Assembly (NCBI RefSeq): GCF_013409255.1
Contig: NZ_JACCAS010000002.1
Span: forward strand, 2,966,001 to 3,030,000
Source of the DNA: Paraburkholderia bryophila
GTDB taxonomy: Bacteria; Pseudomonadota; Gammaproteobacteria; Burkholderiales; Burkholderiaceae
DNA: 64,000 nt
Direction: 5' to 3'
A program made the translations under genes and the position numbers. The notes under the pieces were generated by a model. That model saw nothing but the letters and a program-made list of their open reading frames with translations, was not told the DNA's origin and made no database searches. Shown in pieces: positions 8,246 through 17,092 of this stretch (positions are counted from its first letter, which is position 1; each line of letters opens with the position of its first letter).

Positions 8246-9769
8246 TCAGAACGTGATGTTGGTCCGCACGCCGATGACGAACGTGTTGCGCAGCGGCTGC
8301 GTCGGGTCGCTCGGATTCTGGCCGGCGCCGGCGTTGAACGTGTATTGCGCATCCGCCTGCAGTTGCCACCACGGATTGACCTGGTACTGATAGGTGGCTT
8401 CGAGCGTGGTTTCGCTGGTGCGCACGCCGTACGGGCCACCGCTGAACGCCTGATTGTCCTGATCGAGACCGTTCACGTGGTTGCCGATCTTGATGTACGT
8501 CAGCGCGATGCCGGCGCTGTCGTTGTCGCGGCCGGCGAACGGCGCCTTCAGCACGACGCCCACGTTCGCGGCCACGCTGACCAGATTGCGGTCGCCGGGC
8601 GCGCCCATCACGCGGGCAAACACGTTCAGGCTGCGCGGCTCGTCCGGATCCGGGCGCCAGATCATCTGATCGGCGACCGCATAGAAGCTGTAGTCGCCAT
8701 GATGATTCTGGGCGATGCCGCTGGAGGCCGGATTCGCGAGCGACAGACCGGTGTTGTCGAAACGCTGGTCGGCGAAGCTCTGGTTGTTGTACCAGAGGCC
8801 GAGCTTGTAGGTGCCCGGCAAACCGCCGCCGCCCACGCCGACCATTTCGCCGTCGGACGGCTGGTTGATCGCGTACTGCAACTCGCCGATGAACAGCGTG
8901 CCGTTGTGCAGGTTGAAGTTGGTGCCGCTCTTGTTGTTCGGGCTATTGCCGAGCGGGTCGCCGTCGAACACACCGGCGAGCGCGGTCAACGAAGGCGTGA
9001 TCTGGCCGCGCACGCGCACGCCGAGATCGGCCAGCGGATAAGCCGGGCCGCCCGACGGCATGTCGTACGAAGGCAGCGCGGGCCAGCCGAACATCGTGTT
9101 GACGAACAGCGCCGAGTTCGTGCTGGTGATGAATTCCTGGTCGATACTTTGCTGACCGATCTTCACGTCGATACGCTTGTTCAGGAACGACTGCTGATAC
9201 CACAACTCCCACAGGCGGGTGGTGTCCTGCGCTTCGATACCGCTCGCCGTGTTCAGCGTGCCGAGCTTGTTGGCGCTCAGGTTGGCGCCGTGAATCTGCA
9301 GCGCGCTCACGTTGAACAGACCGCCCGGCAGACCGAAGGCCTTCTGCGTATCCATCTGCACGGTGGCGGTCGTCAGACCGTCGTAGTCCGCGCCGCGTGC
9401 GAGACCGCCGCGCACGTTGGCCAGCACCTCGCTGGTTTCGGTGAGCTGCAAGGTCACGCCGTATTTGCCGAGCCACGGACGCAGACCGCCGATATCGCCG
9501 AGCAACTGCTGACGATTCCAGAGACCCGTCCACTGACTGGTCTGGGTGGCCTGAATGTTCAGGTCGGCCTCAGGGGCTTCGGGGGTTGCGTCGGGATTGG
9601 CTTCAGCCATGGCCACGCCGGCTGTCAGCGAAGCCCAGGCAAATGCGGTGAAGAGCGCGGCGCGCCGCAAGGAGGGCCGACGCGTACGACTAATGGCGCC
9701 GGCACGCCTGGCAGAATCGCGAAGCGGACGCGCTTGAACAGCGGGTCCGTTGAGTTGGGCGAACTTCAT
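8246..9769 (-). CDS. Carbohydrate-selective porin, OprB-like outer-membrane protein
   Basis: About 507 residues from ATG at 9769, which has an AAGGA site at proper spacing; an in-frame start at 9808 is less likely. After an unusually long positively charged leader (about 65 residues, ending ASLTAGVAMA) the mature protein has the OprB pattern: WTGLWNRQQLLGDIGGLRPW near its start, the strand LWELWYQQSFLNKRIDVKIG in the middle, and a C-terminal aromatic residue (TNITF). It probably forms an outer-membrane channel. OprB-type porins are known for sugar uptake, but this one heads an iron gene cluster downstream of a Fur-like site, so its solute may be an iron chelate. Confidence 0.82.
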   Translation of the reverse strand: MKFAQLNGPAVQARPLRDSARRAGAISRTRRPSLRRAALFTAFAWASLTAGVAMAEANPDATPEAPEADLNIQATQTSQWTGLWNRQQLLGDIGGLRPWLGKYGVTLQLTETSEVLANVRGGLARGADYDGLTTATVQMDTQKAFGLPGGLFNVSALQIHGANLSANKLGTLNTASGIEAQDTTRLWELWYQQSFLNKRIDVKIGQQSIDQEFITSTNSALFVNTMFGWPALPSYDMPSGGPAYPLADLGVRVRGQITPSLTALAGVFDGDPLGNSPNNKSGTNFNLHNGTLFIGELQYAINQPSDGEMVGVGGGGLPGTYKLGLWYNNQSFADQRFDNTGLSLANPASSGIAQNHHGDYSFYAVADQMIWRPDPDEPRSLNVFARVMGAPGDRNLVSVAANVGVVLKAPFAGRDNDSAGIALTYIKIGNHVNGLDQDNQAFSGGPYGVRTSETTLEATYQYQVNPWWQLQADAQYTFNAGAGQNPSDPTQPLRNTFVIGVRTNITF

Positions 9770-10170
9770 CGAAATCCTTGTTTGTGTTGTATCGACTGAA
9801 CTGATCACCGCGGTATGACGTTGCTGTCACGACTGCGATTTGCTGTGACGGGTCGCGACGCCGGGCACAACAGATGGCGAGATCCTACGCATGCGGAATA
9901 GGTGCGTCAACACAAATGAGAACGATTCGCATCAATATTACTGACATGTAACTTTGTTCTTTACGGACTGCTACTAAAGGCTATTTGTGCGTAATGAAAA
10001 TATAATTTAAACGTAATTAAAACGTATGGTTATGGTTTTATCGAATGCGTTTTCACTAACACTGTCGGCGTGCATGAGCGTTGCGATTGCTCAACCGCTA
10101 TGATCTTTTCCGAAGCCGCTTCGCGGCACATGATCGATCAGCGTTCAGCGCCTCAGACCTAACCGGGAAC
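9770..10170. other. Divergent intergenic region between porin and NAT genes
   Basis: These 401 bp separate two divergent genes. The stretch 9900-10060 is clearly AT-richer than its surroundings and contains the Fur-like site; promoters for both directions probably lie there. An in-frame upstream extension of the NAT gene (from 10081) has no ribosome-binding site and no family homology, so it is treated as non-coding. No RNA gene is evident. Confidence 0.5.
9915..9933 (-). promoter_or_regulatory. Fur-box-like operator upstream of the porin-led iron cluster
   Basis: The 19-mer AATGAGAACGATTCGCATC (plus strand) reads GATGCGAATCGTTCTCATT on the minus strand, close to the Fur boxes typical of beta-proteobacteria (GCGAATGATTCTCATT type). 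It lies about 146 bp upstream of the porin start. Fur repression of the whole cluster is inferred from this site and the iron function of the genes. Confidence 0.65.
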
Positions 10171-11013
10171 ATGCCGATGTCAAACACTGTGAATCTGGAC
10201 CATTACTTCACCCGTATCGGCTACGACGGTCCGCGCGCGGCCACGCTAGAGGTGCTGCAGGCGCTGCACCGGCTGCATCCGCGCGCCATTCCGTTCGAGA
10301 ATCTGAACCCGTTCACGCGCCGCGCGGTGAAGCTCGACCTCGAATCCGTCGAGCGCAAACTCGTCACCGACCATCGCGGCGGTTACTGCTTCGAGCAGAA
10401 CGCGTTGCTCGCGAACGTGCTGATGCAACTAGGCTTCAAGGTCACGCCGCTGCTCGCCCGCGTACTGTGGGGCCGTGAGTCCGACGAGGTGCCGCCGCGC
10501 ACGCATATGGTTCTGCGGATCGACCTCGAGAACGAGGCGTGGATCGTCGACGTCGGTTTCGGCAGCGTCACGCTGACCGCGCCGCTGCGTCTCGCCGCGG
10601 GCATCGCGCAGCGCACGCCGCTGGGCACGTTCCGCCTCGCCGATGCCTCGCACAACGCGCTTTACCTCGACGTGCAGGCGCGCGACCAAAGCTGGACGCG
10701 CGTCTATCGCTTCGATCTGCACGCGGTCGAGTGGGCCGACTATGAAACCTCGAACTGGTACACGTCGACGGCGCCGGAGTCGATTTTTGCCACCACGCTG
10801 ATCGTTTGCCGTGTGCTCGACGACACCCGGCTCACGCTGCGCAACGACCAGTTGAACGAACGCGGCGCCGACGGCGAGGTCGTCAGCGAACGGCAACTCG
10901 CCAGCGCGGACGAACTCGCGGCCTGCCTGCGCGATCAGTTCGGCCTGAATACCGGCGACATCGATCTCGTCGACCTGTTCAACCGCGTGCGCACGCCTGC
11001 CCACAACGTTTAG
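10171..11013 (+). CDS. nat: Arylamine N-acetyltransferase (NAT)
   Basis: From the ATG at 10171 the protein is 280 residues, the normal NAT length. The catalytic triad is visible: Cys73 in RGGYCFEQN, His112 in THMVLRID and Asp127 in WIVDVGFG. The N-terminal PFENLNPF motif is also typical. NATs transfer acetyl (or propionyl/malonyl) groups from CoA to arylamines, hydrazines or endogenous amines in the cytoplasm. It is followed after 12 bp by a membrane methyltransferase-like gene, probably co-transcribed; no functional link between the two is known to me. Confidence 0.93.
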   Translation: MPMSNTVNLDHYFTRIGYDGPRAATLEVLQALHRLHPRAIPFENLNPFTRRAVKLDLESVERKLVTDHRGGYCFEQNALLANVLMQLGFKVTPLLARVLWGRESDEVPPRTHMVLRIDLENEAWIVDVGFGSVTLTAPLRLAAGIAQRTPLGTFRLADASHNALYLDVQARDQSWTRVYRFDLHAVEWADYETSNWYTSTAPESIFATTLIVCRVLDDTRLTLRNDQLNERGADGEVVSERQLASADELAACLRDQFGLNTGDIDLVDLFNRVRTPAHNV

Positions 11014-11025
11014 AAACGTACCCCT

Positions 11026-11706
11026 ATGGTCACGCGTCTCCTCCTGCAAACGGCGGTCTGGCTCGCCGCCATGGGCGTGCTGCTGTTCGGCGCGGCGGGC
11101 ACGCTCGCGTGGCCGGCCGGCTGGTGGTATCTGATCGAGACGGGCGTGCTGAGTCTGTGGATCGGGCTGTGGCTCGCGCGGCACGATCCGGGGCTGCTGG
11201 CCGAGCGGCTCGCGCCGATCGTGCAGGCGCAACAAAGCCGATGGGACCGCGTGTTCATGGTGAGCGTGTCGCTGGTGTGGTGCGCGTGGCTGGTCCTGAT
11301 GGGCGTCGACGCCGTGCGCTTGCACTGGTCGCCGCCGGTGCCGGTGGGGCTCGTGAGTCTCGGCTCGCTGTGCATCGTCGTCTGTCTGGTGATGTGTCGC
11401 GCCGTGTTTCGCGCTAACAGCTATGCCGCGCCCGTCGTGAAGATCCAGGCGAGCCGTGGCCACAAGGTGATCGACAGCGGTCCCTATGCGTACGTGCGTC
11501 ACCCGATGTACGCCGCCGCGCTGTTTCTGTTCGTCGGCACGCCCTTGCTGCTCGGCTCGTGGTGGGGACTTGCCTGTGTGCCGGTCATGGTGCTCGGCAT
11601 CGGCTGGCGCGCGGTGCGTGAAGAGCGCCTGCTGAACGCCGAGCTCGACGGTTATCCCGACTACACCTCCCGCGTTAAATACCGCTTCGTGCCGCTTATC
11701 TGGTAA
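11026..11706 (+). CDS. Isoprenylcysteine carboxyl methyltransferase-family membrane protein
   Basis: A 226-residue integral membrane protein with about five hydrophobic segments. The C-terminal half carries the ICMT/PEMT signature: DSGPYAYVRHPMYAAAL at about residues 152-168, then a glutamate-containing EERLLNAELDGYPDYTSRVKYR segment. Bacterial members bind S-adenosylmethionine and methylate mostly unknown acceptors. It starts 12 bp after the NAT stop, so the two genes probably form an operon. Substrate unknown. Confidence 0.82.
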   Translation: MVTRLLLQTAVWLAAMGVLLFGAAGTLAWPAGWWYLIETGVLSLWIGLWLARHDPGLLAERLAPIVQAQQSRWDRVFMVSVSLVWCAWLVLMGVDAVRLHWSPPVPVGLVSLGSLCIVVCLVMCRAVFRANSYAAPVVKIQASRGHKVIDSGPYAYVRHPMYAAALFLFVGTPLLLGSWWGLACVPVMVLGIGWRAVREERLLNAELDGYPDYTSRVKYRFVPLIW

Positions 11707-12043
11707 CGCTTGCCCCTGAGTCGCGTCGCTCGATGCGCGAGGTCAGGCGCGGCTCGCGCGCGCGTCCCTGCATCCCCCACCTTGGTTCGTTACGCACCAA
11801 CCTGTCTAGACAAAGTGCACCACGCTGACGCGCGCATTCGATGCGTCACGACTCTTCTGTAATCAACGTTCCGTCCCGTAGAACCCCGCCAGAAGGCGTT
11901 GATAGGGGCTTACCCGATGATCTGCGGATTTTCCCGCTGAACCCCTTGCGACGGCTTTTTGACTCATGCAGACTTGTCTATACAAATTCAGCGATGGTTA
12001 GAACATCCAGTTCGACGGTTTCCTCAATCAAAGGAGTTTCGAC
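11707..12043 (+). promoter_or_regulatory. Regulatory region of amino acid operon 1 with two operator-like palindromes
   Basis: These 337 bp precede the GTG start of the first binding-protein gene. Two related palindromes occur: TGTCTAGACA at 11803-11812 (context CCTGTCTAGACAAAG) and TTGTCTATACAA at 11974-11985. Both fit the GT-N-AC symmetry bound by HutC-subfamily GntR repressors (hut operators of Pseudomonas are of the TTGTATATACAA type). The repressor is probably the GntR gene at the end of this operon (17093-17845). An AAGGAG ribosome-binding site is at 12031-12036. Confidence 0.65.
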
Positions 12044-12904
12044 GTGAAAGTGAAGCACACGACGTTAGCAAAAGCATTGATGGGCGCCGTGCTCGGCGCC
12101 GCGACCATTTTCGCGGCACCGGTGCAGGCTAAAGACTGGAAAACGGTGACCATCGCGCTGGAGGGCGGTTACGCACCGTGGAACCTGACTTTGCCCGGCG
12201 GCAAGCTGGGCGGCTTCGAACCGGAGCTGGTCGCGAATCTGTGCGAGCGCATCAAGCTGCAATGCAACCTCGTGGCGCAAGACTGGGACGGCATGATTCC
12301 GGGTCTGCAAGCGGGCAAGTTCGATGTGCTGATGGACGCGATTTCGATCACGCCGGAACGTGAAAAGATCATCGCGTTCTCGCGGCCGTACGCCGCCACG
12401 CCGGCCACCTTCGCGGTGGCCGACGCGAAGGTGCTGCCCAAGGCGGCGGCGGGCGCGGGCGTGGTCAAGCTGTCGGGCGATCCGAAAACCGATCAGCCGA
12501 CCGTCGACGCACTGCGCAAGCAGCTGAAGGGTAAGACCATCGGCATCCAGTCGGGCACGGTCTACACCAAGTTCATCAACGACGGCTTTAAAGACGTCGC
12601 CACGATTCGCGTCTACAAGACCTCGCCCGAGCGCGATCTGGATCTGGCCAACGGCCGCATCGACGCGTCGTTCGACGACGTGACGTACTACGCCGCCAAT
12701 ATCGACAAGAAAGAAACCGCGTCGATCACGATGGCCGGTCCGAAGATCGGCGGTCCGATCTGGGGCCCGGGCGAAGGCCTCGCGTTCCGCAAACAGGACG
12801 CCGATCTGAAGGCGAAGTTCGACACCGCGATCAGCGCGGCGCTCGCCGACGGCACCGTCAAGAAGCTCTCCGCCAAGTGGTTCAAGACCGACGTCACGCC
12901 TTGA
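12044..12904 (+). CDS. Polar amino acid ABC transporter substrate-binding protein (family 3)
   Basis: A 286-residue periplasmic binding protein starting at GTG with AAGGAG 7 bp upstream. The signal peptide ends near VQAKDWK. Family-3 features are present: EGGYAPWN early, GGFEPELVANLCER, and WDGMIPGLQAGKFDVLMDAISITPER. This places it with the histidine/lysine-arginine-ornithine/octopine-type proteins. It is the first gene of an operon with two permeases, an ATPase, a MIO-less lyase homologue and a HutC-type regulator. The ligand is therefore probably a polar amino acid or derivative acted on by the lyase homologue; identity unproven. Confidence 0.88.
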   Translation: MKVKHTTLAKALMGAVLGAATIFAAPVQAKDWKTVTIALEGGYAPWNLTLPGGKLGGFEPELVANLCERIKLQCNLVAQDWDGMIPGLQAGKFDVLMDAISITPEREKIIAFSRPYAATPATFAVADAKVLPKAAAGAGVVKLSGDPKTDQPTVDALRKQLKGKTIGIQSGTVYTKFINDGFKDVATIRVYKTSPERDLDLANGRIDASFDDVTYYAANIDKKETASITMAGPKIGGPIWGPGEGLAFRKQDADLKAKFDTAISAALADGTVKKLSAKWFKTDVTP

Positions 12905-12993
12905 TTCGTTGAGCAACGCACGCGCGGCGTGTGTGACCCACGCGCCGCGCACGTCCACGGATTCGATCCGACGTCATGGATGAGGGGTAGGGA

Positions 12994-13716
12994 ATGGCAC
13001 TGATACAGATGCTCGGCTTCGGGCCGGATGGCTGGGGCGGCGTGATATTGCTCGCGGCCTTGATGACGGTCGCGCTGACGCTCGCCGCGCTCGCGGTCGG
13101 CGCCGTATTCGGCGGCCTGATTGCGGCGGCCAAGCTGTCGCGGTTTCGCACGTTGCGCGTGATCGGCGACATCTACACCACGGTGTTTCGCGGCGTGCCC
13201 GAACTGCTCGTGATCTATCTGTTCTATTTCGGCGGCTCCACGCTGGTGACGACCATCGGCCAGTGGTTCGGCGCAGAGGGCTTCGTTGGCGTGCCGCCGT
13301 TCGTGGTTGGCGCGCTCGCGGTCGGCATGATCTCCGGCGCGTACCAGGCCGAGGTCTATCGCGCGGCGGTGCTCGCCGTGTCGCGCGGCGAACTCGAAGC
13401 CGCGCGCTCGATCGGCATGCCGACGCTGACCATGGCGCGCCGCATTCTGATTCCGCAAGTGCTGCGTTTCGCGCTGCCGGGCATCGGCAACGTCTGGCAA
13501 CTGAGCCTGAAGGATTCGGCGCTGATCTCCGTCACGGGGCTCGCCGAATTGCTGCGCACCAGCCAGGTGGCGGCGGGCTCCACGCATCAGTACTTCACGT
13601 TCTTCGTGGTGGGCGGCGCGCTGTACCTGGTCATGACCAGCATCTCGAACCGGGTCTTCAACCGTGCCGAAGCGCGCGTGGGCCGGTCCTTCAAGCGCAA
13701 CTTCGCGCGCAACTGA
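12994..13716 (+). CDS. Polar amino acid ABC transporter permease (HisQ-like)
   Basis: A 240-residue inner-membrane permease with about five helices and the HEQRo-type loop ELEAARSIGMPTLTMARRILIPQVLR. The motif VFRGVPELLVIYLFYFG is characteristic of amino acid permeases. It pairs with the following permease to form the membrane channel. The gap of 89 bp from the binding-protein gene is larger than elsewhere in the operon, which fits the usual excess expression of the binding protein. Confidence 0.9.
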   Translation: MALIQMLGFGPDGWGGVILLAALMTVALTLAALAVGAVFGGLIAAAKLSRFRTLRVIGDIYTTVFRGVPELLVIYLFYFGGSTLVTTIGQWFGAEGFVGVPPFVVGALAVGMISGAYQAEVYRAAVLAVSRGELEAARSIGMPTLTMARRILIPQVLRFALPGIGNVWQLSLKDSALISVTGLAELLRTSQVAAGSTHQYFTFFVVGGALYLVMTSISNRVFNRAEARVGRSFKRNFARN

Positions 13717-13730
13717 CGAGGACGGTCATC

Positions 13731-14486
13731 ATGCATTTCGATTTCGACTTCCTGTTCGACACGCTCAAGCAACTGCTGGCCGCCGTGCCGACCACGCTCG
13801 GGCTGTTCTTCTGTTCGCTGATTCTGGGCGGCTTGCTGTCGCTCGTGATCGTCACGATGCGGGTGTCGCCGCACTGGCTGCCGAACCGTTTCGCGCGCGC
13901 TTATATCCTCGTGTTTCGCGGTTCGCCGCTGCTGATCCAGATGTTCCTCGTGTACTACGGCATGGGTCAGTTCGGCGTGATCCGCGAGAGCTTTTTGTGG
14001 CCGGTGCTGCGCGAGCCGTACCTGTGCGCTGTTTTGTCGTTGGCGTTGTGCACAGCCGGCTATACCGCTGAAATCATTCGCGGCGGTTTGATGGCCGTGC
14101 CGGTCGGACAGATCGAGGCGGGCTATTCGATCGGCCTGTCGGGCTTCGCGCTGCTGCGCCGCGTGATCGGGCCGATCGCGTTGCGCCAGTGTCTGCCGGC
14201 GTATTCGACCGAAGCCGTGCTGCTCGTCAAATCGACCGCGCTCGCGAGTCTCGTGACCGTGTGGGAAGTGACCGGCGTCGCGCAGCAGATCATCCAGCAA
14301 ACCTATCGCACGACCGAAGTGTTCATCTGCGCCGCGCTGATCTATCTGTTCCTGAACTTCGTCATCGTGCGCCTGCTCGGCATGCTGGAGACGCGTCTGT
14401 CGCGCCATCTGCGCGCCGCGCCCGCGCAAGCCGCGCCGAATCGCACCGTGTCCGCGAACACCGAAGCACGTCGCGCCGCGTCCTGA
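13731..14486 (+). CDS. Polar amino acid ABC transporter permease (HisM-like)
   Basis: A 251-residue inner-membrane permease starting at the ATG 14 bp after the preceding stop, with a GAGGA-type site. It shows [20 protein letters not shown] and the cytoplasmic loop [20 protein letters not shown], both typical of HisM/ArtM proteins. It forms a heterodimer with the neighbour permease. The C-terminal tail is alanine- and arginine-rich and probably disordered. Confidence 0.9.
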   Translation: MHFDFDFLFDTLKQLLAAVPTTLGLFFCSLILGGLLSLVIVTMRVSPHWLPNRFARAYILVFRGSPLLIQMFLVYYGMGQFGVIRESFLWPVLREPYLCAVLSLALCTAGYTAEIIRGGLMAVPVGQIEAGYSIGLSGFALLRRVIGPIALRQCLPAYSTEAVLLVKSTALASLVTVWEVTGVAQQIIQQTYRTTEVFICAALIYLFLNFVIVRLLGMLETRLSRHLRAAPAQAAPNRTVSANTEARRAAS

Positions 14487-14521
14487 GCGGCCGACCATCC
14501 CGAATGAATCTGGAGAATTCC

Positions 14522-15313
14522 ATGAACGCTACGGCTCCCGTCGCACTGTCGGTCAAGAACATTCATAAGTCGTTCGGCGAGCACCACGTGCTCAAAGGCA
14601 TTTCGCTCGACGCGCATCAGGGCGACGTGATCTCGATTCTCGGCGCGAGCGGCTCGGGCAAGAGCACGTTTCTGCGCTGCCTTAACCTGCTCGAAACGCC
14701 CGACGACGGCTCGGTCGCGCTGGGCGGCGAAGAATTGAAAATGAAGCGCCGCGGCGACGGCAAGCTGCAACCGAGCGATCGCCGCCAGGTGGACCGCGTG
14801 CGTTCGCAACTCGGCATGGTGTTTCAGAACTTCAACCTCTGGTCGCATATGACCGTGCTGGAGAATCTGATCGAAGGGCCGATGCGCGTGCAGAAGCGCA
14901 GCCGCGCGGAATCGGTCGAAGAGGCCGAAGCGTTGCTCGCGAAAGTCGGCCTCGCGGAAAAACGCGGCCACTATCCAGCGCATCTGTCGGGTGGTCAACA
15001 GCAGCGTGTAGCGATTGCGCGCGCGTTGGCCATGCATCCGAAAGTGATGCTGTTCGACGAGCCGACTTCAGCGCTCGATCCGGAACTGGTCGGCGAAGTG
15101 TTGCGTGTGATGCGTTCGCTCGCCGAAGAAGGCCGCACCATGCTGGTCGTCACGCACGAGATGGGTTTCGCTCGCCACGTGTCGAACCGCGTGATGTTTC
15201 TGCATCAAGGCCAGGTGGAAGCCGACGGCACGCCGGACGAAGTGTTCGTCGAGTGCAAGTCGGATCGCTTCCGGCAATTCGTGTCGAGCCATCAGGACCG
15301 CACCACCAATTGA
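14522..15313 (+). CDS. Polar amino acid ABC transporter ATP-binding protein (HisP-like)
   Basis: A 263-residue ATPase. The ATG at 14522 is favoured because GGAG lies 7 bp upstream; an in-frame ATG at 14504 lacks a site. Walker [10 protein letters not shown], signature [15 protein letters not shown], Walker [15 protein letters not shown] and the switch histidine in VVTHEMGFA are all intact. The short insertion [18 protein letters not shown] is usual for HisP-like proteins. It drives import through the two permeases encoded directly upstream. Confidence 0.92.
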   Translation: MNATAPVALSVKNIHKSFGEHHVLKGISLDAHQGDVISILGASGSGKSTFLRCLNLLETPDDGSVALGGEELKMKRRGDGKLQPSDRRQVDRVRSQLGMVFQNFNLWSHMTVLENLIEGPMRVQKRSRAESVEEAEALLAKVGLAEKRGHYPAHLSGGQQQRVAIARALAMHPKVMLFDEPTSALDPELVGEVLRVMRSLAEEGRTMLVVTHEMGFARHVSNRVMFLHQGQVEADGTPDEVFVECKSDRFRQFVSSHQDRTTN

Positions 15314-15322
15314 GCCGCCTTG

Positions 15323-15340
15323 CCGGGCGGCGTCGCCCGG
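15323..15340 (+). other. Small GC hairpin between ATPase and lyase genes
   Basis: CCGGGCG (15323-15329) pairs perfectly with CGCCCGG (15334-15340) across the loop GCGT. It lies 9 bp after the ATPase stop and is not followed by a T-run. It may reduce read-through or protect the upstream mRNA. Confidence 0.4.
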
Positions 15341-15404
15341 TTGCGTGAACACGCTGTCTTCGCCTGGCCGCGTTGCCGGGCTAACCACTGAGCAGAGCAC
15401 TACC

Positions 15405-17063
15405 ATGGCCGTGATCCGTTCCGATCGTCCTCTCGACTGGGCTCAGGTGGCGGCTGTCGCCGCCGGCGAACCGCTCGAACTTTCCACCGGCGCCCGTGCG
15501 CGCATCGCCGCGGCGCGTGTGCTCGTCGAGCAGATCGTCGCGCGCGGTATTCGCGCGTACGGCGTGAATACCGGCGTCGGCGCGTTGTGCGACGTGATCG
15601 TCTCGCCGGCCGAACAACGCAGCCTGTCGCGCAACATTCTGATGAGCCACGCGGTCGGCGTCGGCGCGCCGCTCGGTGTCGCCGAGACGCGCGCGATCAT
15701 GGCCGCGGCCGTCAACAACTTCGCGCATGGGCACTCCGGCATTCGCCTCGAAGTCGCGGATCAACTGGTGGCCTTGCTCAATGCCGATTGTTTGCCGGAA
15801 GTGCCGGCGTTCGGCTCGGTCGGTTATCTGAGCCACATGGCGCATATCGCGCTGGTCTGCATCGGTGAAGGGCACGTGCGCTATCGCGGCAAACGGCTCA
15901 CGGGACGCGACGCGTTGCAACGACTCGGGCTCGAACCGCTGGTGCTCGAAGCGAAAGAGGGCTTGAGTCTCGTCAACGGCACGCCGTGCGTCGCGGGTCT
16001 GGCCGCGTTGGCGCTGGCGCGCGCGGCGCGTCTGCTCGACTGGACCGATATGGTCGCCGCGATGAGCTTCGAGAATCTGCGCGGCCAACTCGCGGCGTTC
16101 GATGAAGATTCGCTCGCCTTGCGCATTTCACCGGGCTTGAACCAGGTTGGCGAACGGATGCGTACCGCGCTCGCCGACAGCGGCATTCTGGCGGCGGTGG
16201 TCGGCCAGCGCACCCAGGACCCGTTGAGCATGCGGACCATTCCGCACGTGCACGGCGCCGCGCGCGACGTGCTCGCCGCGACCGCCGACGTGGTCAATCG
16301 CGAACTCGCTTCGATTACCGATAACCCGATCGTCGCCGGTACGCCGGACGCGCCGCGCGTCTATTCGCAGGCGCATGCGGTAGGCGCGTCGATCGCGCTG
16401 GCCATGGACAGCCTCGCCACCGCGATCGCGCAAGTCGCGGCCATGGCCGAGCGGCGTCTGGATCGCCTCGTCAATCCGCTGGTGAGCGGCTTGCCGGCGT
16501 TTCTCGCGCAGCCGGGCGGTTCCTGTTCCGGCTTCATGATCGCGCAGTACACGGCGGCTTCGCTGGTCGCGCAGAACCGGCGTCTGGCGCTGCCGGCGAG
16601 TCTCGACGGCGGCATTACCTCTGGCTTGCAGGAAGATCACCTGTGCCACGCCACGCCGGCCGCGCTGAAGGCGCTGGAAATCGTCGACAACGCTGGGCGC
16701 ATCGTCGCGATCGAATTGCTGGCGGCTGCGCAAGCGTACGACCTGCAAAACATCGACGCGCCGCGTGCGCCGCACACCGAGGCGCTGTGGCAACGCGTGC
16801 GGCGCGTCGTGCCGACCTATCGCGACGACCGGCCGCTCGCGCACGACATGAGCGTTGCGTTTCGCATGATCGCCGATCAGACGCCGCCACCGCTGCCGAA
16901 CCCGGGTAACATTGGGCCTCGGCCGGTCACGTCGGCGGAGGGCGCGGATCTGGTTGCGCCTGCAACCGTCACGAATCTGGCGGAGGCGGGCAAACTGCGC
17001 GCTGCCGCGAACGTCGCGCTCATGTCGCTCGACGACCGGCACGGCGCGGCGCATGTGGCTTGA
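15405..17063 (+). CDS. Histidine/aromatic amino acid ammonia-lyase homologue lacking the MIO tripeptide
   Basis: A 552-residue member of the HAL/PAL/TAL fold family (HutH is about 510). Typical lyases read GSVGASGDLAPLAH, where Ala-Ser-Gly cyclises to the MIO cofactor. Here residues 137-148 read GSVGYLSHMAHI: the three cofactor residues are deleted and the following block is changed. The Tyr of the QDPYS motif (Tyr280 in Pseudomonas HutH) is Leu274. The GNFH block is SQAH (321-324). Retained are Tyr52 (YGVNTG), Asn191 (VNGT) and Glu410 (QEDH). Ordinary MIO-dependent ammonia elimination therefore looks unlikely. It lies in an amino acid transporter operon with a HutC-type regulator but without hutU, hutI or hutG. 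ATG 15405 is chosen by homology; a GTG at 15345 would add 20 residues. Confidence 0.85.
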   Translation: MAVIRSDRPLDWAQVAAVAAGEPLELSTGARARIAAARVLVEQIVARGIRAYGVNTGVGALCDVIVSPAEQRSLSRNILMSHAVGVGAPLGVAETRAIMAAAVNNFAHGHSGIRLEVADQLVALLNADCLPEVPAFGSVGYLSHMAHIALVCIGEGHVRYRGKRLTGRDALQRLGLEPLVLEAKEGLSLVNGTPCVAGLAALALARAARLLDWTDMVAAMSFENLRGQLAAFDEDSLALRISPGLNQVGERMRTALADSGILAAVVGQRTQDPLSMRTIPHVHGAARDVLAATADVVNRELASITDNPIVAGTPDAPRVYSQAHAVGASIALAMDSLATAIAQVAAMAERRLDRLVNPLVSGLPAFLAQPGGSCSGFMIAQYTAASLVAQNRRLALPASLDGGITSGLQEDHLCHATPAALKALEIVDNAGRIVAIELLAAAQAYDLQNIDAPRAPHTEALWQRVRRVVPTYRDDRPLAHDMSVAFRMIADQTPPPLPNPGNIGPRPVTSAEGADLVAPATVTNLAEAGKLRAAANVALMSLDDRHGAAHVA

Positions 17064-17092
17064 TCAACCCGCGTACCACCCACGAGGTCGCA

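Noticed and set aside
10081..10170. N-terminal extension of the NAT gene
   Set aside because: No ribosome-binding site and no similarity to NAT N-termini; the start at 10171 gives the normal length and domain start.
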